From positions 86,348 to 150,347 of the forward strand of contig NZ_BBYK01000058.1 of the NCBI RefSeq assembly GCF_001570365.1: 64,000 nucleotides of DNA. Direction: 5' to 3'. The position numbers and the translations under genes are program-made. Position 1 is the stretch's first letter; every line of letters begins with the position of its first letter. Below are positions 36,496 to 44,763 of the stretch, piece by piece. Under the pieces are notes generated by a model. That model saw only the letters and a program-made list of their open reading frames with translations. It had not been told where the DNA came from and did no database searches. The stretch is from Microtetraspora fusca. Lineage in GTDB: Bacteria; Actinomycetota; Actinomycetes; Streptosporangiales; Streptosporangiaceae.

Positions 36496-37350
36496 ATGAG
36501 AGGCATCTGGTCTGTGGCCGCGCTCGTGACGCTCGCCGCCTGCGGGACGGCCCCGGCAGTGACCGCCCACCCGGAGAGGTACCAGGCTGACGGCACCGTG
36601 CTGTCCGACGCGCGGCACGGTCCCCAGCTCTGCTCCTTCGTCGCGCAATCCCTGCCGCCGCAGTGCGGTGGGCCCGACATCCTCGGGTGGGACTGGAACG
36701 CGGTCGAGCACTCCGCTCGCGGCGGTGTGCGCTGGGGCGAGTACCACGTGGTCGGCGCCTGGGACGGCACGAGGCTGACGCTCACCGAGCCGCCGCGCGC
36801 CGCCGAGCGTCGCGATGCCCCGCCGGAGCGGTCCGGCCCCACCACCCGCTGCCCGGAGCCCGCGGGCGGCTGGCGGCCGGTCGACCCCGCAAAGGCCACC
36901 TCTCGCGCGATGGAGGCCGCGATCGAAAAGGCCCGGAAGCTTCCCGGGTACGCGGAGGCGGCGCTGGACCAGAGCTACCTGGAAGAGATCGAGGGGTACC
37001 AGCCCGATGACGTCCGATCCGTGGAGCGCTACGCCAACGACCCCAAGCGGCTCGTGCTGAACCTGTGGTTCACCGGCGACGCGACCGCCCGCGAGGTCGA
37101 GATCCGTGAGATCTGGGGCGGTGCGCTGTGCCTGAACAGCGCTCAGCGCACCGAGGCCGAGCTGCGCGCGCTCCAGGAGCGAGTGTGGAAGGAAATGAAG
37201 GGGGTGCAATCCGCCTCTGCGGACGGGCGCACGGGCCAGGTCACGATCGGCGTCTGGGTGGTCACGCCGGAGCTCCAGCGTGAGGTCGACGAGAAATACG
37301 GGAAGGGCGTGGTGGTCCTCGAAGGCTTTCTCAAACCGGTGGTCTCGTAA
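36496..37350 (+). CDS. Lipoprotein, unknown
   Basis: 284 aa. MRGIWSVAALVTLAACGTAP is a signal with lipobox LAAC (Cys16), so the mature protein is anchored on the outer face of the cytoplasmic membrane. The mature part has two regions: a Cys-containing N-terminal part (CSFVAQSLPPQCGGPD, then TRCPEPAGG) and a C-terminal part with KRLVLNLWFTGDATAREVEI and TGQVTIGVWVVTPELQREVD, resembling alpha/beta folds of small lipoproteins. No family recognised. ATG at 36496 is preferred as it starts the signal. Confidence 0.75.
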   Translation: MRGIWSVAALVTLAACGTAPAVTAHPERYQADGTVLSDARHGPQLCSFVAQSLPPQCGGPDILGWDWNAVEHSARGGVRWGEYHVVGAWDGTRLTLTEPPRAAERRDAPPERSGPTTRCPEPAGGWRPVDPAKATSRAMEAAIEKARKLPGYAEAALDQSYLEEIEGYQPDDVRSVERYANDPKRLVLNLWFTGDATAREVEIREIWGGALCLNSAQRTEAELRALQERVWKEMKGVQSASADGRTGQVTIGVWVVTPELQREVDEKYGKGVVVLEGFLKPVVS

Positions 37351-37653
37351 CCGCCCCCGGGCCCCGTCCCCCGGCCATCCCGGTCGGAGCGGATGCCGGA
37401 ATTGTCTGGACGGCACGTGGGCGGTCGACACGTGGGCGGTCGACGGCGGGCAGGCAGCGGTGGGGCGCCGCGAGCGGCGGGTGACCGGTTCAGCCGGCTC
37501 CGTGCGCGGATCAGACCGGCGCAACCCCATGGCGGCTCCGTGAACCCCCGGGTCAGGCGTTTATACAGGTCAAGGTAGGTGGCGTAACTCTGGCGTAACA
37601 GTGCCCGGATAGCGTGGCCGACAGCGGCGTCAGCACCCGGACGGGGGGATTCG
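37351..37653. other. Gap before the GntR gene, with short repeats
   Basis: Contains a perfect 15-bp tandem repeat, CACGTGGGCGGTCGA, at 37414-37428 and 37429-37443. Nearer the gene lies a direct repeat TGGCGTAAC (separate entry). No gene recognised. Confidence 0.5.
37580..37599 (+). promoter_or_regulatory. Direct repeat TGGCGTAAC upstream of the GntR gene
   Basis: Two perfect copies at 37580-37588 and 37591-37599, starting 11 bp apart (one helical turn). An AT-rich TTATACAGG lies just before. It ends 55 bp upstream of the GntR ATG, suiting an autoregulatory site. Confidence 0.5.
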
Positions 37654-38430
37654 ATGAGCGACGGCTGGGTGTCGTCACAGCCGAGGGCCCAGCGGGCGCG
37701 GCGAGTGGCCGACCTGCTGCGGCAACAGATCACCTCCGGCGCGTTCGGCGACGGCGTGCTGCCCGACGAGCGCACCCTTGGAGATCGGCTCGGCGCCTCG
37801 CGCAACGCGGTCCGGGAGGCACTCGGCCTGCTCCGGGGCGAGGGCCTGATCACCCGGCGGCGCGGGGTGGGCACCACCATCGTGACACCGAAGTACGGCC
37901 ACGGGCTGGACCGTCTGGCGGGACTGGCCGAAGCCCTGACCGGCTACGGAACCGTCACCAACGAGGTCCGCGTCGCCGAGGTCGTCGCCGACCCGCCGGC
38001 GGCGATCGCCGAGCGGTTGAACCTGCCCGCCGGGGCCGTGGCGGTCCACATCGAACGGCTGCGCAGGCTGGACGGGCTGCCGCTGTCACTGGACACGTCG
38101 TACCTCACGGCCGATGTGGGGCGGGGCGTCCTGGGCGGCGACCTCGCCGGACGGGACGTGTTCGCGCTGATCGAGGAGACGACGGGCCTCCTGCTCGGCC
38201 GTGCCGAGGTGGCGGTGCACGCGGTCACCGCCGATCCCGGCACCGCGGCGCTGCTGGAGATCCCGGTCGGCGCGGCGGTGTTCGCGATCGAACGGCTCAC
38301 CTTCCTGTCCGACGGGCGGCCGGTCGACGTCGAGTCGATCCGCGTCCGCGCCGACCGCTTCACGCTCTGCGCGACCGTGTACCGCGGCGGGTCGGCCTCG
38401 AGTTCATCCACGCCCACGCCGACCGGCTGA
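37654..38430 (+). CDS. GntR-family regulator, HutC subfamily (UTRA effector domain)
   Basis: 258 aa. The winged HTH shows VADLLRQQITSGAFGDGVLP, ERTLGDRLGASRNAVREALG and LITRRRGVGTTIV. From about residue 95 a UTRA domain follows (AERLNLPAGAVAVHIERLRR, PLSLDTSYLTADVG, IPVGAAVFAIERLTFLSDGR, VDVESIRVRADRFTLCATV), which binds the effector. The last 15 residues are Ser/Thr/Pro-rich and not family-like, so the stop may be displaced. It precedes a TauE/SafE permease by 160 bp on the same strand, which may be its target. Confidence 0.88.
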   Translation: MSDGWVSSQPRAQRARRVADLLRQQITSGAFGDGVLPDERTLGDRLGASRNAVREALGLLRGEGLITRRRGVGTTIVTPKYGHGLDRLAGLAEALTGYGTVTNEVRVAEVVADPPAAIAERLNLPAGAVAVHIERLRRLDGLPLSLDTSYLTADVGRGVLGGDLAGRDVFALIEETTGLLLGRAEVAVHAVTADPGTAALLEIPVGAAVFAIERLTFLSDGRPVDVESIRVRADRFTLCATVYRGGSASSSSTPTPTG

Positions 38431-38590
38431 CGTTTTACGTGACCGACCGCCGGGGGCGACCCCGACGGTCGGCCGACCTCCCCACATCCCCACGGCCGGG
38501 CGGTTCGTCCGGCTCGACTCTTGCCTGAAGGTGGCCCATGACTTCCGCCTGCCCGTGCACGCCGCGATCCCGCCGTACGGAGGCACGGTG

Positions 38591-39352
38591 ATGGAGGATC
38601 CGTCGCTTCCGCTGCTGGTGCTGCTGGGACTGTTCGGCTTCGCCGGAGGGGTCGGGATCACCGCGCTCGGGCCCGGCGGCGTCCTGCCCACGATCGGGCT
38701 CTTCGCCCTGACCGGCCTGTCCCCGGCCGAGGTGGCCGGCACCGCGATCGTCACCCATGTCGCGACGGGCGCGCTGGCCACGGCCGCGTACACCCGCTCC
38801 GGGCAGTTACGCGAGTGCGCGACGCGCCGTACGGCGCTGCTGCTGGCCGGCACCGCGGTGATCGGCACTCCGATCGGTGTGCTGGTCAACACCATGGTGT
38901 CCACGCGGGCGTTCGGGCTGACGCTCGGGCTGCTCCTGGTCCTGGTGGCCGCGCTGGTGTGGATCCGCGAGCGGCGCAGCCCTGCCGCCGGAGCGGTCCC
39001 GCCGACCCCGCTGGTGGCCGGACTCGGCCTCGCGGTGGCCGTCGCCGCCGGTGTCGTCGGGATCGGAGGGCCGATGCTGACCGTGCCCCTGCTGATCGCT
39101 CTCGGCGTCCCCGTGCTGGAATCGCTCGCGTCGGCGCAGGTGCAGTCGATCGTCGTCGCCGCGGTGGGCACCGTCGGCTATCTGGCGCATGGCGCCGTCG
39201 ACTGGCCACTGGCCGCCCTGGTCGGCATCCCCGAGCTCGCCGGCGTGCTCATCGGCTGGAAGATCGCGCACGCCCTGCCGGCCCGGGGGCTGAAGTACGG
39301 GCTCATCGTCGCGCTGCTCGCCCTGGCCCCTTATCTGGCCCTGCACGGCTGA
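38591..39352 (+). CDS. TauE/SafE-family permease
   Basis: 253 aa, about eight TM segments in two halves. The first opens LLVLLGLFGFAGGVGITALG and the second LAVAVAAGVVGIGGPMLTVP, with the glycine-rich signature G-x-G-G in each. The family (sulfite exporter TauE/SafE, DUF81) moves sulfur-containing or organic anions across the cytoplasmic membrane. GGAGG lies 9 bp before the ATG. The upstream GntR gene may control it. Substrate unknown. Confidence 0.88.
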   Translation: MEDPSLPLLVLLGLFGFAGGVGITALGPGGVLPTIGLFALTGLSPAEVAGTAIVTHVATGALATAAYTRSGQLRECATRRTALLLAGTAVIGTPIGVLVNTMVSTRAFGLTLGLLLVLVAALVWIRERRSPAAGAVPPTPLVAGLGLAVAVAAGVVGIGGPMLTVPLLIALGVPVLESLASAQVQSIVVAAVGTVGYLAHGAVDWPLAALVGIPELAGVLIGWKIAHALPARGLKYGLIVALLALAPYLALHG

Positions 39353-39417
39353 GGCGACGCTCCTGCCGAGGCGGCGGGGGCTGACGAGCATCGGAACTGT
39401 GACTCTTGACCTACGGT

Positions 39418-39463
39418 CGAAAAGTCCCGCTAAGCGGGCTCCTTAGAGCGGCGTGACTTTTCG
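39418..39463. repeat. Nested inverted repeats after the TauE gene
   Basis: Outer arms CGAAAAGTC (39418-39426) and GACTTTTCG (39455-39463) are exact complements. An inner hairpin CCCGC-TAA-GCGGG (39426-39438) shares one base with the outer arm. It lies 65 bp past the TauE stop, possibly as terminator or the end of a lost element. Confidence 0.5.
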
Positions 39464-39580
39464 TTCGGCGTGGCCGACCGCCTGGCCCGGGTGTCGCTCG
39501 AGTGCCGCGACGCGTTGGAGGTCACCGCCGCCTACGGCCGGTCATGCGGTGCCACGGATGTCACCCGCAAATCCTGAGCG

Positions 39581-40273
39581 TCACGCCGGCGGCCGGGCGA
39601 GTTTGGCGGCCACGGCGTCGAGGACCCAGTCCAGGCCGGTCGCGAAGGACGCCTCAGCATCCACTTCCGTGCCGTCGTGCACGACCTTGGCCAGCGCCGG
39701 GAAACGGCCCGTGGCCAGCATCCTCATCACATGCGGGCCGGAGGCGCGCTGCCAGTCGTGCTTGGACAGGCCCGTGGCGCGCTCGGCCCGCAGGTTCGCG
39801 ATCTCGCGCCTGATCGCGCCAGTGAAGTAGGCGCTGACAGTCTCCACGGCGCGCATGACGGTGTCGAGGTCGGCGAGGCCGTCGAGGGCGGCCAGCGTGG
39901 CCTCGGTCACGGCGAGGCCGTTCGGGCCCAGGGTCGGGCGACCGCCGAGCAGGTCGGCCAGCCATTCGTGACGGAGAGCGGCCTGCCTGGTGCCGTGGGC
40001 GAGGGTGCGCAGCGCCTCCCGCCAGTCGCCGGGCTGCTCCTCGGGGAGGATCTCGGCGTGGACCTCGTCCACCATGAGGTCGAACAGCTCCTCCTTGGTG
40101 GAGATGTATCCGTACAGCCGCATCGGGCCGGCGTCCAGCCGGGCGGCGACCTTGCGCAACGACACCGCCTCCAGCCCGCCCTCGTCGGCCAGCGCGATGG
40201 CGGCGGCAACGATTCGCTCCCGGTCGAGCGGCGCGGGGCGAGTCGGCGGCTCCGGCCGGTCCCACACAGTCAT
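39581..40273 (-). CDS. TetR-family repressor (TetR_C type)
   Basis: 230 aa. The HTH is RERIVAAAIALADEGGLEAV, SLRKVAARLDAGPMRLYGYI with STKEELFDLM, typical of tetracycline-repressor class regulators. The C-terminal ligand domain (about 90-220) has LAHGTRQAALRHEWLADLLG and TGAIRREIANLRAERATGL. Divergent from a Tet(X)-like monooxygenase across 53 bp that contain overlapping palindromes, so it very probably represses both genes and responds to the enzyme's substrate. Confidence 0.92.
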   Translation of the reverse strand: MTVWDRPEPPTRPAPLDRERIVAAAIALADEGGLEAVSLRKVAARLDAGPMRLYGYISTKEELFDLMVDEVHAEILPEEQPGDWREALRTLAHGTRQAALRHEWLADLLGGRPTLGPNGLAVTEATLAALDGLADLDTVMRAVETVSAYFTGAIRREIANLRAERATGLSKHDWQRASGPHVMRMLATGRFPALAKVVHDGTEVDAEASFATGLDWVLDAVAAKLARPPA

Positions 40274-40291
40274 GCTTACATCGTACTGTTG

Positions 40292-40322
40292 CGATACACC
40301 GTATCGGCAGAATACGGTGTAT
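40292..40322. promoter_or_regulatory. Overlapping palindromes, TetR operator
   Basis: ATACACCGTAT (40294-40304) and ATACGGTGTAT (40312-40322) are exact complements around seven bases. Overlapping them, CGATAC-ACC-GTATCG (40292-40306) is a second perfect palindrome. Both lie between the two divergent ATG codons. Confidence 0.75.
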
Positions 40323-40326
40323 AAAC

Positions 40327-41499
40327 ATGAGACATCGTATCGCCGTGATTGGAGGCGGCCCCGCCGGCCTCACCTTCGCCCGCGTCCTGCACCGCCACGA
40401 TCACCCCGTCACCGTCCTCGAACGCGATCCCGCCCCCGACGCCCGTCCCCCGGGCGGCACGCTGGACCTGCACGAAAAGCTGGGCCAGCTCGCGCTGGGC
40501 AAGGCGGGGCTGCTGGCGGAGTTCCAGGCGCTGTCCCGCCCCGAGGGGCAGGCCATGCGCATCCTGGACACGGACGGGACCGTGCTTCGCGACTGGCAAC
40601 CCCGTCCGGATGACCGGGCCAATCCCGAGATCGACCGCGGGCAACTCCGTGACCTGCTACTCGGCCCTCTGGACGTTCAGTGGGGGCGGGGCGTGACGGA
40701 GGTAGTGCCGGGGGCCCGGGATGGCGTGCTGGTCCATTTCGCGGACGGACGACAGGAGACGTTCGACCTCGTGGTCGGCGCGGACGGCGCCTGGTCCCGG
40801 GTCCGCCCGGCAGTCTCGTCCGCGACGCCGCACTACACCGGCGTCACCTTGGTCGAGACCTCCCTGGACGACGTAGACACCCGCCACCCCGACCTCGCCC
40901 GGCTGATCGGCGACGGTTCCATGGCTGTGTACGGCGTGAACCGCGCCCTCGTCGCCCAGCGCAACAGCGGCGGCCACGTCAAGGTGTACGCCCAGTTCCG
41001 CGCGCCGCTGGACTGGCACACGAACCTGGAGCGGCATATGGGCCTGAACCGGCGCGCAGGCATGGACGCGGGCCTGGACCTGGCCGACGTCGAGGCCGTG
41101 CGATCAAGCCTGCTGGCCCTGTTCGACGGCTGGGCCGCTCCCGTCCTCGACCTCCTCCGCCACGGCACCGCTTTCGTCCACCGCCCCCTCTACGTCCTGC
41201 CCGTGGGCCACACCTGGGCCCACGTCCCCGGGGTGACGCTAGTGGGCGACGCCGCCCACCTGATGCCCCCATTGGGGGTGGGCGCGAACCTCGGGATGCT
41301 GGAAGGCGCCGAACTCGCCGAGTCCGTCGCCGCCGCCCCCAGTTCTGGCGATCTGGACGAGGCCGTCCGCGCCTTCGAGGAACAGATGTGGGCACGGGCC
41401 GGCATGTGGGCGAAGATCACGACGGCCGGTCTGGAACGCCTCGTGAGCCCGGACCCCACCGAAGCCCTCGCCTTCTTCGACGAAGTCCAGCCATCCTGA
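40327..41499 (+). CDS. FAD-dependent monooxygenase (Tet(X)-like aromatic hydroxylase)
   Basis: 390 aa. The FAD loop is IAVIGGGPAGLTFARVL, the DG motif region is FDLVVGADGAWSRVRPAV, and the second FAD motif is VTLVGDAAHLMPPLGVGANL. R and G spacing in PPGGTLDLHEKLGQL matches Tet(X)/TetX-like members. Such enzymes hydroxylate tetracyclines or other phenolic natural products using NADPH and oxygen. Here it may modify or inactivate a small molecule sensed by the divergent TetR. ATG lies five bases past the operator, so repression would block both initiation complexes. Confidence 0.9.
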   Translation: MRHRIAVIGGGPAGLTFARVLHRHDHPVTVLERDPAPDARPPGGTLDLHEKLGQLALGKAGLLAEFQALSRPEGQAMRILDTDGTVLRDWQPRPDDRANPEIDRGQLRDLLLGPLDVQWGRGVTEVVPGARDGVLVHFADGRQETFDLVVGADGAWSRVRPAVSSATPHYTGVTLVETSLDDVDTRHPDLARLIGDGSMAVYGVNRALVAQRNSGGHVKVYAQFRAPLDWHTNLERHMGLNRRAGMDAGLDLADVEAVRSSLLALFDGWAAPVLDLLRHGTAFVHRPLYVLPVGHTWAHVPGVTLVGDAAHLMPPLGVGANLGMLEGAELAESVAAAPSSGDLDEAVRAFEEQMWARAGMWAKITTAGLERLVSPDPTEALAFFDEVQPS

Positions 41500-41604
41500 C
41501 TGCCAAACGCGAGAGCACCAGCACCAGCAGCTCGCCACGGCTTCACGTGGCAGCACGGCACCGCCGCGGTTCCTTCCGGCAGATCCACCGCCCGCCATAC
41601 GAAC

Positions 41605-42168
41605 TCAGCGCCTGGTCTCGTACCTGGTCAGGAGTACGCCGTCGGGGAACGTCCGGGTCTCCATCAGGGTCAGGTTCACCCAGTTGTCCAGGGCCGTAAA
41701 GAACGGCGTGCCGCTGCCCAGCAAGACCGGTGCGGTGACCAGCACGTACTCGTCGATCAGCCCGGCCCGTGTGGCCGCTGCGGCAAGTGTGGCGCCGCCG
41801 ATGTCCATGGGGCCACCGTCCTCGGCCTTGAGCCGGGTGATCTCGGTGACCGCGTCGCCGGTGACCAGGCGGGTGTTCCAGTCGACCGTGCTGGTCGTCG
41901 AGGAGAACACCACCTTCGGCATGTCCCGCCAGCGGCGGGCGTACTCGATCTCCGCCGGTGTGGCGCCAGGCTGCTGGTCGGCGGTCGGCCAGTGGGAGCT
42001 CATCGCCTCCCACAATTTGCGCCCGTACAGCGCCAGGCCGGTCACCCCCACCCGGTCGGACCACCACTGGAACAGCTCGTCGCTCGGCACGCTCCAGCCG
42101 AGGTCGTCGCCGGGCGCGGCGACGTAGCCGTCCAGGCTCAGGTTCATGGCGAAGGTCAGTTTCCGCAT
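41605..42168 (-). CDS. Dihydrofolate reductase family protein, copy 2
   Basis: 187 aa, MRKLTFAMNLSLDGYVAAP, same fold and landmarks as the copy at 905-1489 (LYGRKLWEAM, GGPMDIGGATLAA). My hand alignment finds 22 differences in 187 aligned residues, plus the 7-residue insertion of copy 1. Similarity continues about 60 bp upstream of the ATG, so the two arose by duplication. Function as for copy 1: probable NADPH-dependent reductase, unknown substrate. Convergent with the monooxygenase. Confidence 0.85.
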   Translation of the reverse strand: MRKLTFAMNLSLDGYVAAPGDDLGWSVPSDELFQWWSDRVGVTGLALYGRKLWEAMSSHWPTADQQPGATPAEIEYARRWRDMPKVVFSSTTSTVDWNTRLVTGDAVTEITRLKAEDGGPMDIGGATLAAAATRAGLIDEYVLVTAPVLLGSGTPFFTALDNWVNLTLMETRTFPDGVLLTRYETRR

Positions 42169-42486
42169 GGCGTCAGCCTCCTATAAGTCGGTACTCGGCG
42201 TACAGACCAGCACGGCGCGGAAAAATCATCGGTCAGGCCATACCGAGGGCCGGTTCACCACCACGCCAGTCCGCCGCGAGAACACCAGCCGGTGCCTGCC
42301 TGACGGGCCCAGGCCATGAACACCCGGAACCCGGCTCGGGCCGCCAGACGGCAGAACAGCTCGTGGGCGTGGAGCGCGACGCACACCGCGGCCTGGGCTA
42401 CCTGAACGACGGAATCCGCGCGAACACAGTCAGGGCCGCGTAGCCAGATTCAGCCCCTGCCCCTTGGAGTAGGCCGCCGCTCCGAA

Positions 42487-42560
42487 CTGACAACCCTGCT
42501 CGCCGACGAAGTCGCCGCCCCCGAGATCCGCACTGCCCGACGCTGTCGCGATCGACACTG
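42487..42560 (+). pseudogene. C-terminal remnant of a transposon-type tyrosine recombinase
   Basis: SELTTLLADEVAAPEIRTAR and RCRDR, plus-strand, match the last residues of the recombinase at 44764-45693 (TLLADDVADTEIRAARRRRDRR). Only about 25 codons survive. The remaining 42169-42717 gap holds no intact gene. Confidence 0.6.
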
Positions 42561-42717
42561 GCCAGCACTCACCTCAGCCTGCGGCCCGTTTCTGCCGTAT
42601 TCCGCTGGCACCCCCTCGAGGGCGTGTATCGAAAGTGCTGCCATGCGCCTGAGCTGTGTGCGAAGGCTGAGCGCAACGCGGTGGCGTCGGGAGTGGAAGT
42701 CGGGCAGGCTTGCGCGC

Positions 42718-43101
42718 ATGGTTTCGGTATTGCAGAACGTGGCGATTGACTGTGCGGATGCCTACGAGCTGGCCCGGTTCTGGAGCAGGGTGACTGGCCG
42801 CCCACTGCATCCGGAGGACAAACCGGGTGACCGGGAGACTCAGGTGCTGCTGGCGGAGGGCCCAGTGCTGTACTTCAACCAGGTGCCCGAGCCTAAGAAG
42901 ATCAAGAACCGGGTCCATCTGTGTTTGCGCCCTGAGACCTCGCGTGAGCAGGAGGTGGAACGGCTGCTGGGCCTCGGTGCCACCTTTGTCACCGATCACC
43001 GGAATCCTGATGGCTCTGGCTGGGCAGTCCTCGCTGACCCTGAAGGCAACGAATTCTGTGTTCTTCGCAGCGATTCCGACCGAGCCGCGATGAGTTCCTG
43101 A
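42718..43101 (+). CDS. VOC-family protein
   Basis: 127 aa. It begins MVSVLQNVAIDCADAYELAR and has FWSRVTGRPLHPED, NRVHLCLRPETSREQEVERL and the terminal signature WAVLADPEGNEFCVL. This two-domain glyoxalase-like fold is annotated as VOC or DUF-type glyoxalase in many actinomycetes; enzyme activity unknown. ATG at 42718 comes after a non-coding-looking upstream extension and lacks a strong ribosome site. It sits among mobile-element remnants with no operon partner. Confidence 0.8.
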   Translation: MVSVLQNVAIDCADAYELARFWSRVTGRPLHPEDKPGDRETQVLLAEGPVLYFNQVPEPKKIKNRVHLCLRPETSREQEVERLLGLGATFVTDHRNPDGSGWAVLADPEGNEFCVLRSDSDRAAMSS

Positions 43102-43150
43102 AGCTCACGCGTCATCCGGGCCGGTTTCGCACGACTGCTGGTCACCCTCT

Positions 43151-43250
43151 CGGAAGAACCGGGCCTACCTGCGCAAACGCGGGGTTCGCTGCACCATCCC
43201 TAAGGCCGATCACGTCCGAACCGCAGGAGGCTCGGCTCCCGAGGCGACCG
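43151..43250 (+). mobile_element. IS5-family transposase remnant
   Basis: RKNRAYLRKRGVRCTIPKAD is the conserved tail-region motif of IS5-group transposases in actinomycetes. After one frame change, RRRLGSRGDRKLEEL corresponds to the following basic NRRRRGSRGGR segment. Nothing else of the element remains, and no terminal repeats were seen. Confidence 0.6.
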
Positions 43251-43363
43251 CAAACTTGAGGAACTTGGCGATCTGTTCCGCCAGGTTGGCATCTCTGGGG
43301 TGACGTCCCCTCGGCTGCGCCCTGATCTGCCGGCGCCGCCTCAACCCATTGCGTAAGCAGCTC

Positions 43364-44476
43364 TCAGCCGGCGTGAAGGATCCGAAAGCGATCAGGTTCC
43401 GCTGGATCTCGATCAACGACTTGGATTGGCGGCCAAGCCCATTGCCAGACGCTGATGCCTGGCGCGCGGGAGAACTGGATCAGCCCGCGGGTGCCTTCGA
43501 CTGCAACGCGCTGCCAGGATTCGGCGGTGCGCGCCCGGTCCGCGCCGTGAGAACGCAGCACATTGGCGAGAACGGCAACCGTGTCGTAGCCCTCGAAGGC
43601 GACGAAGGAGGGCGCTTCGGCCAGCCGCTCGCGGAGGGCCGTCTCGACTCGGGCACCGAGTGGGCTGAGGCCCTCGGGCAGGTAGCGCAGGAACGGGATC
43701 GCGGCGCTGTCGTCGCCCAGCAACGTCGCCCATTCGGCGAACTCCGGTTGCCCGGCTGGAGCACCAATCATGATCTCGGCGAGGCGCTGGTCGCGGCGGA
43801 CAGACTTGACGATCGACACCGCCGGCTCCGGGTGGCCGACCAGAAGAAGGAGGGCTGTCGCGCGATTGCCGACGAGTTCGTCGCACACGGCCGCGGGGGC
43901 GAACGCGCGCATGTCGAGTTCGATGACGGTGCCGCCGCGTGGAGCGAGGTAGTCCCGCAGAATGCGGGCCCCAGATGCCCAGTAGACACTCGGCTCGGCT
44001 GCTACGACGATGCGTCTGTGGCCCGCGCTGAGGAGGAAGTCCGCGTAGATCCGCCAGCCGTGGGACTGCGCCGGGGCGAGGCGCGCGACCCATGCCGTTG
44101 GCTGCTCGGTGAGCGCGTCGAGAACCGCTGACGAGCAGAGGAACGGCAGGCCGAGGGCGTCGGCCCTGGCGGCAGCGGCGCGAGCGACGACGCTGTGATA
44201 CTCCCCCGCCAAGGCAGCCACCCCCAGGCGAGCCAATTCATCGACGGCTGCCGCGGCCCTCTGTGGATCAGCCGCGGTGTCTCGGACCACCAGCTCGAGT
44301 GGTCTTCCGGCGATCCCGCCGGCGTCATTGACTTCGCGAACGGCCAGCTCGAGTCCAGCGAGCAAGTGTTGGCCTGCCTCGACCCAGCCAGGCCGAGTCA
44401 GCGGAACGAGAGCGCCGATCTGGACCGATGATCCGTCAGTTCGCTCCGCTCCAGGTGGCGACGGTGGCGTATTCAT
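43364..44476 (-). CDS. Periplasmic-binding-protein-fold (LivJ/Peripla_BP_6-like) protein without signal peptide
   Basis: 370 aa. VQIGALVPLTRPGWVEAGQH, AGLELAVREVNDAGGIAGRP and ELVVRDTAADPQRAAAAVDE are the diagnostic start of branched-chain amino-acid-type binding proteins (type I fold). VAALAGEYHSVVARAAAARA and FVAFEGYDTVAVLANVL continue it. Unlike true transport receptors it has no signal sequence or lipobox and no ABC permease nearby. It may be a cytosolic ligand sensor. Start at 44476 is the only ATG that leaves the fold intact. Confidence 0.75.
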   Translation of the reverse strand: MNTPPSPPGAERTDGSSVQIGALVPLTRPGWVEAGQHLLAGLELAVREVNDAGGIAGRPLELVVRDTAADPQRAAAAVDELARLGVAALAGEYHSVVARAAAARADALGLPFLCSSAVLDALTEQPTAWVARLAPAQSHGWRIYADFLLSAGHRRIVVAAEPSVYWASGARILRDYLAPRGGTVIELDMRAFAPAAVCDELVGNRATALLLLVGHPEPAVSIVKSVRRDQRLAEIMIGAPAGQPEFAEWATLLGDDSAAIPFLRYLPEGLSPLGARVETALRERLAEAPSFVAFEGYDTVAVLANVLRSHGADRARTAESWQRVAVEGTRGLIQFSRAPGISVWQWAWPPIQVVDRDPAEPDRFRILHAG

Positions 44477-44678
44477 GCGTTGGCGTCTCCCGTGTGACGA
44501 TTCATTGCACTATGCCTTGATCACAGAGTGGCAAGGGCCGATAGTACGCGTTCATCTCATCTCGCCGTTGCGGGCGCACCTGGGTGACCATGCCGGACAT
44601 CGCGTCCATTCGCCATCTCCAGCAGGCAAACTGGTCGCTGGTGATCAGGTGGTGGGGTCGTCGATCAGATCGATCTCC

Positions 44679-44727
44679 GGGGTTGAGGAACCTGGGAACA
44701 GCCGTTGACGCTGAGATTGATCTTGGT
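44679..44727 (+). repeat. Left terminal inverted repeat
   Basis: Begins GGGGTTGAGGAACCTGGGAA and ends GATTGATCTTGGT; matches the reverse complement of the right end except at position 30 (A here, G there). Confidence 0.9.
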
Positions 44728-44763
44728 TGTGTGTAGTGACGTGTGGAGCATTGAGCGTGCAGG

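Noticed and set aside
42360..42445. ORF tail reading AEQLVGVERDAHRGLGYLND
   Set aside because: Looks protein-like but too short, with no start or family to assign.
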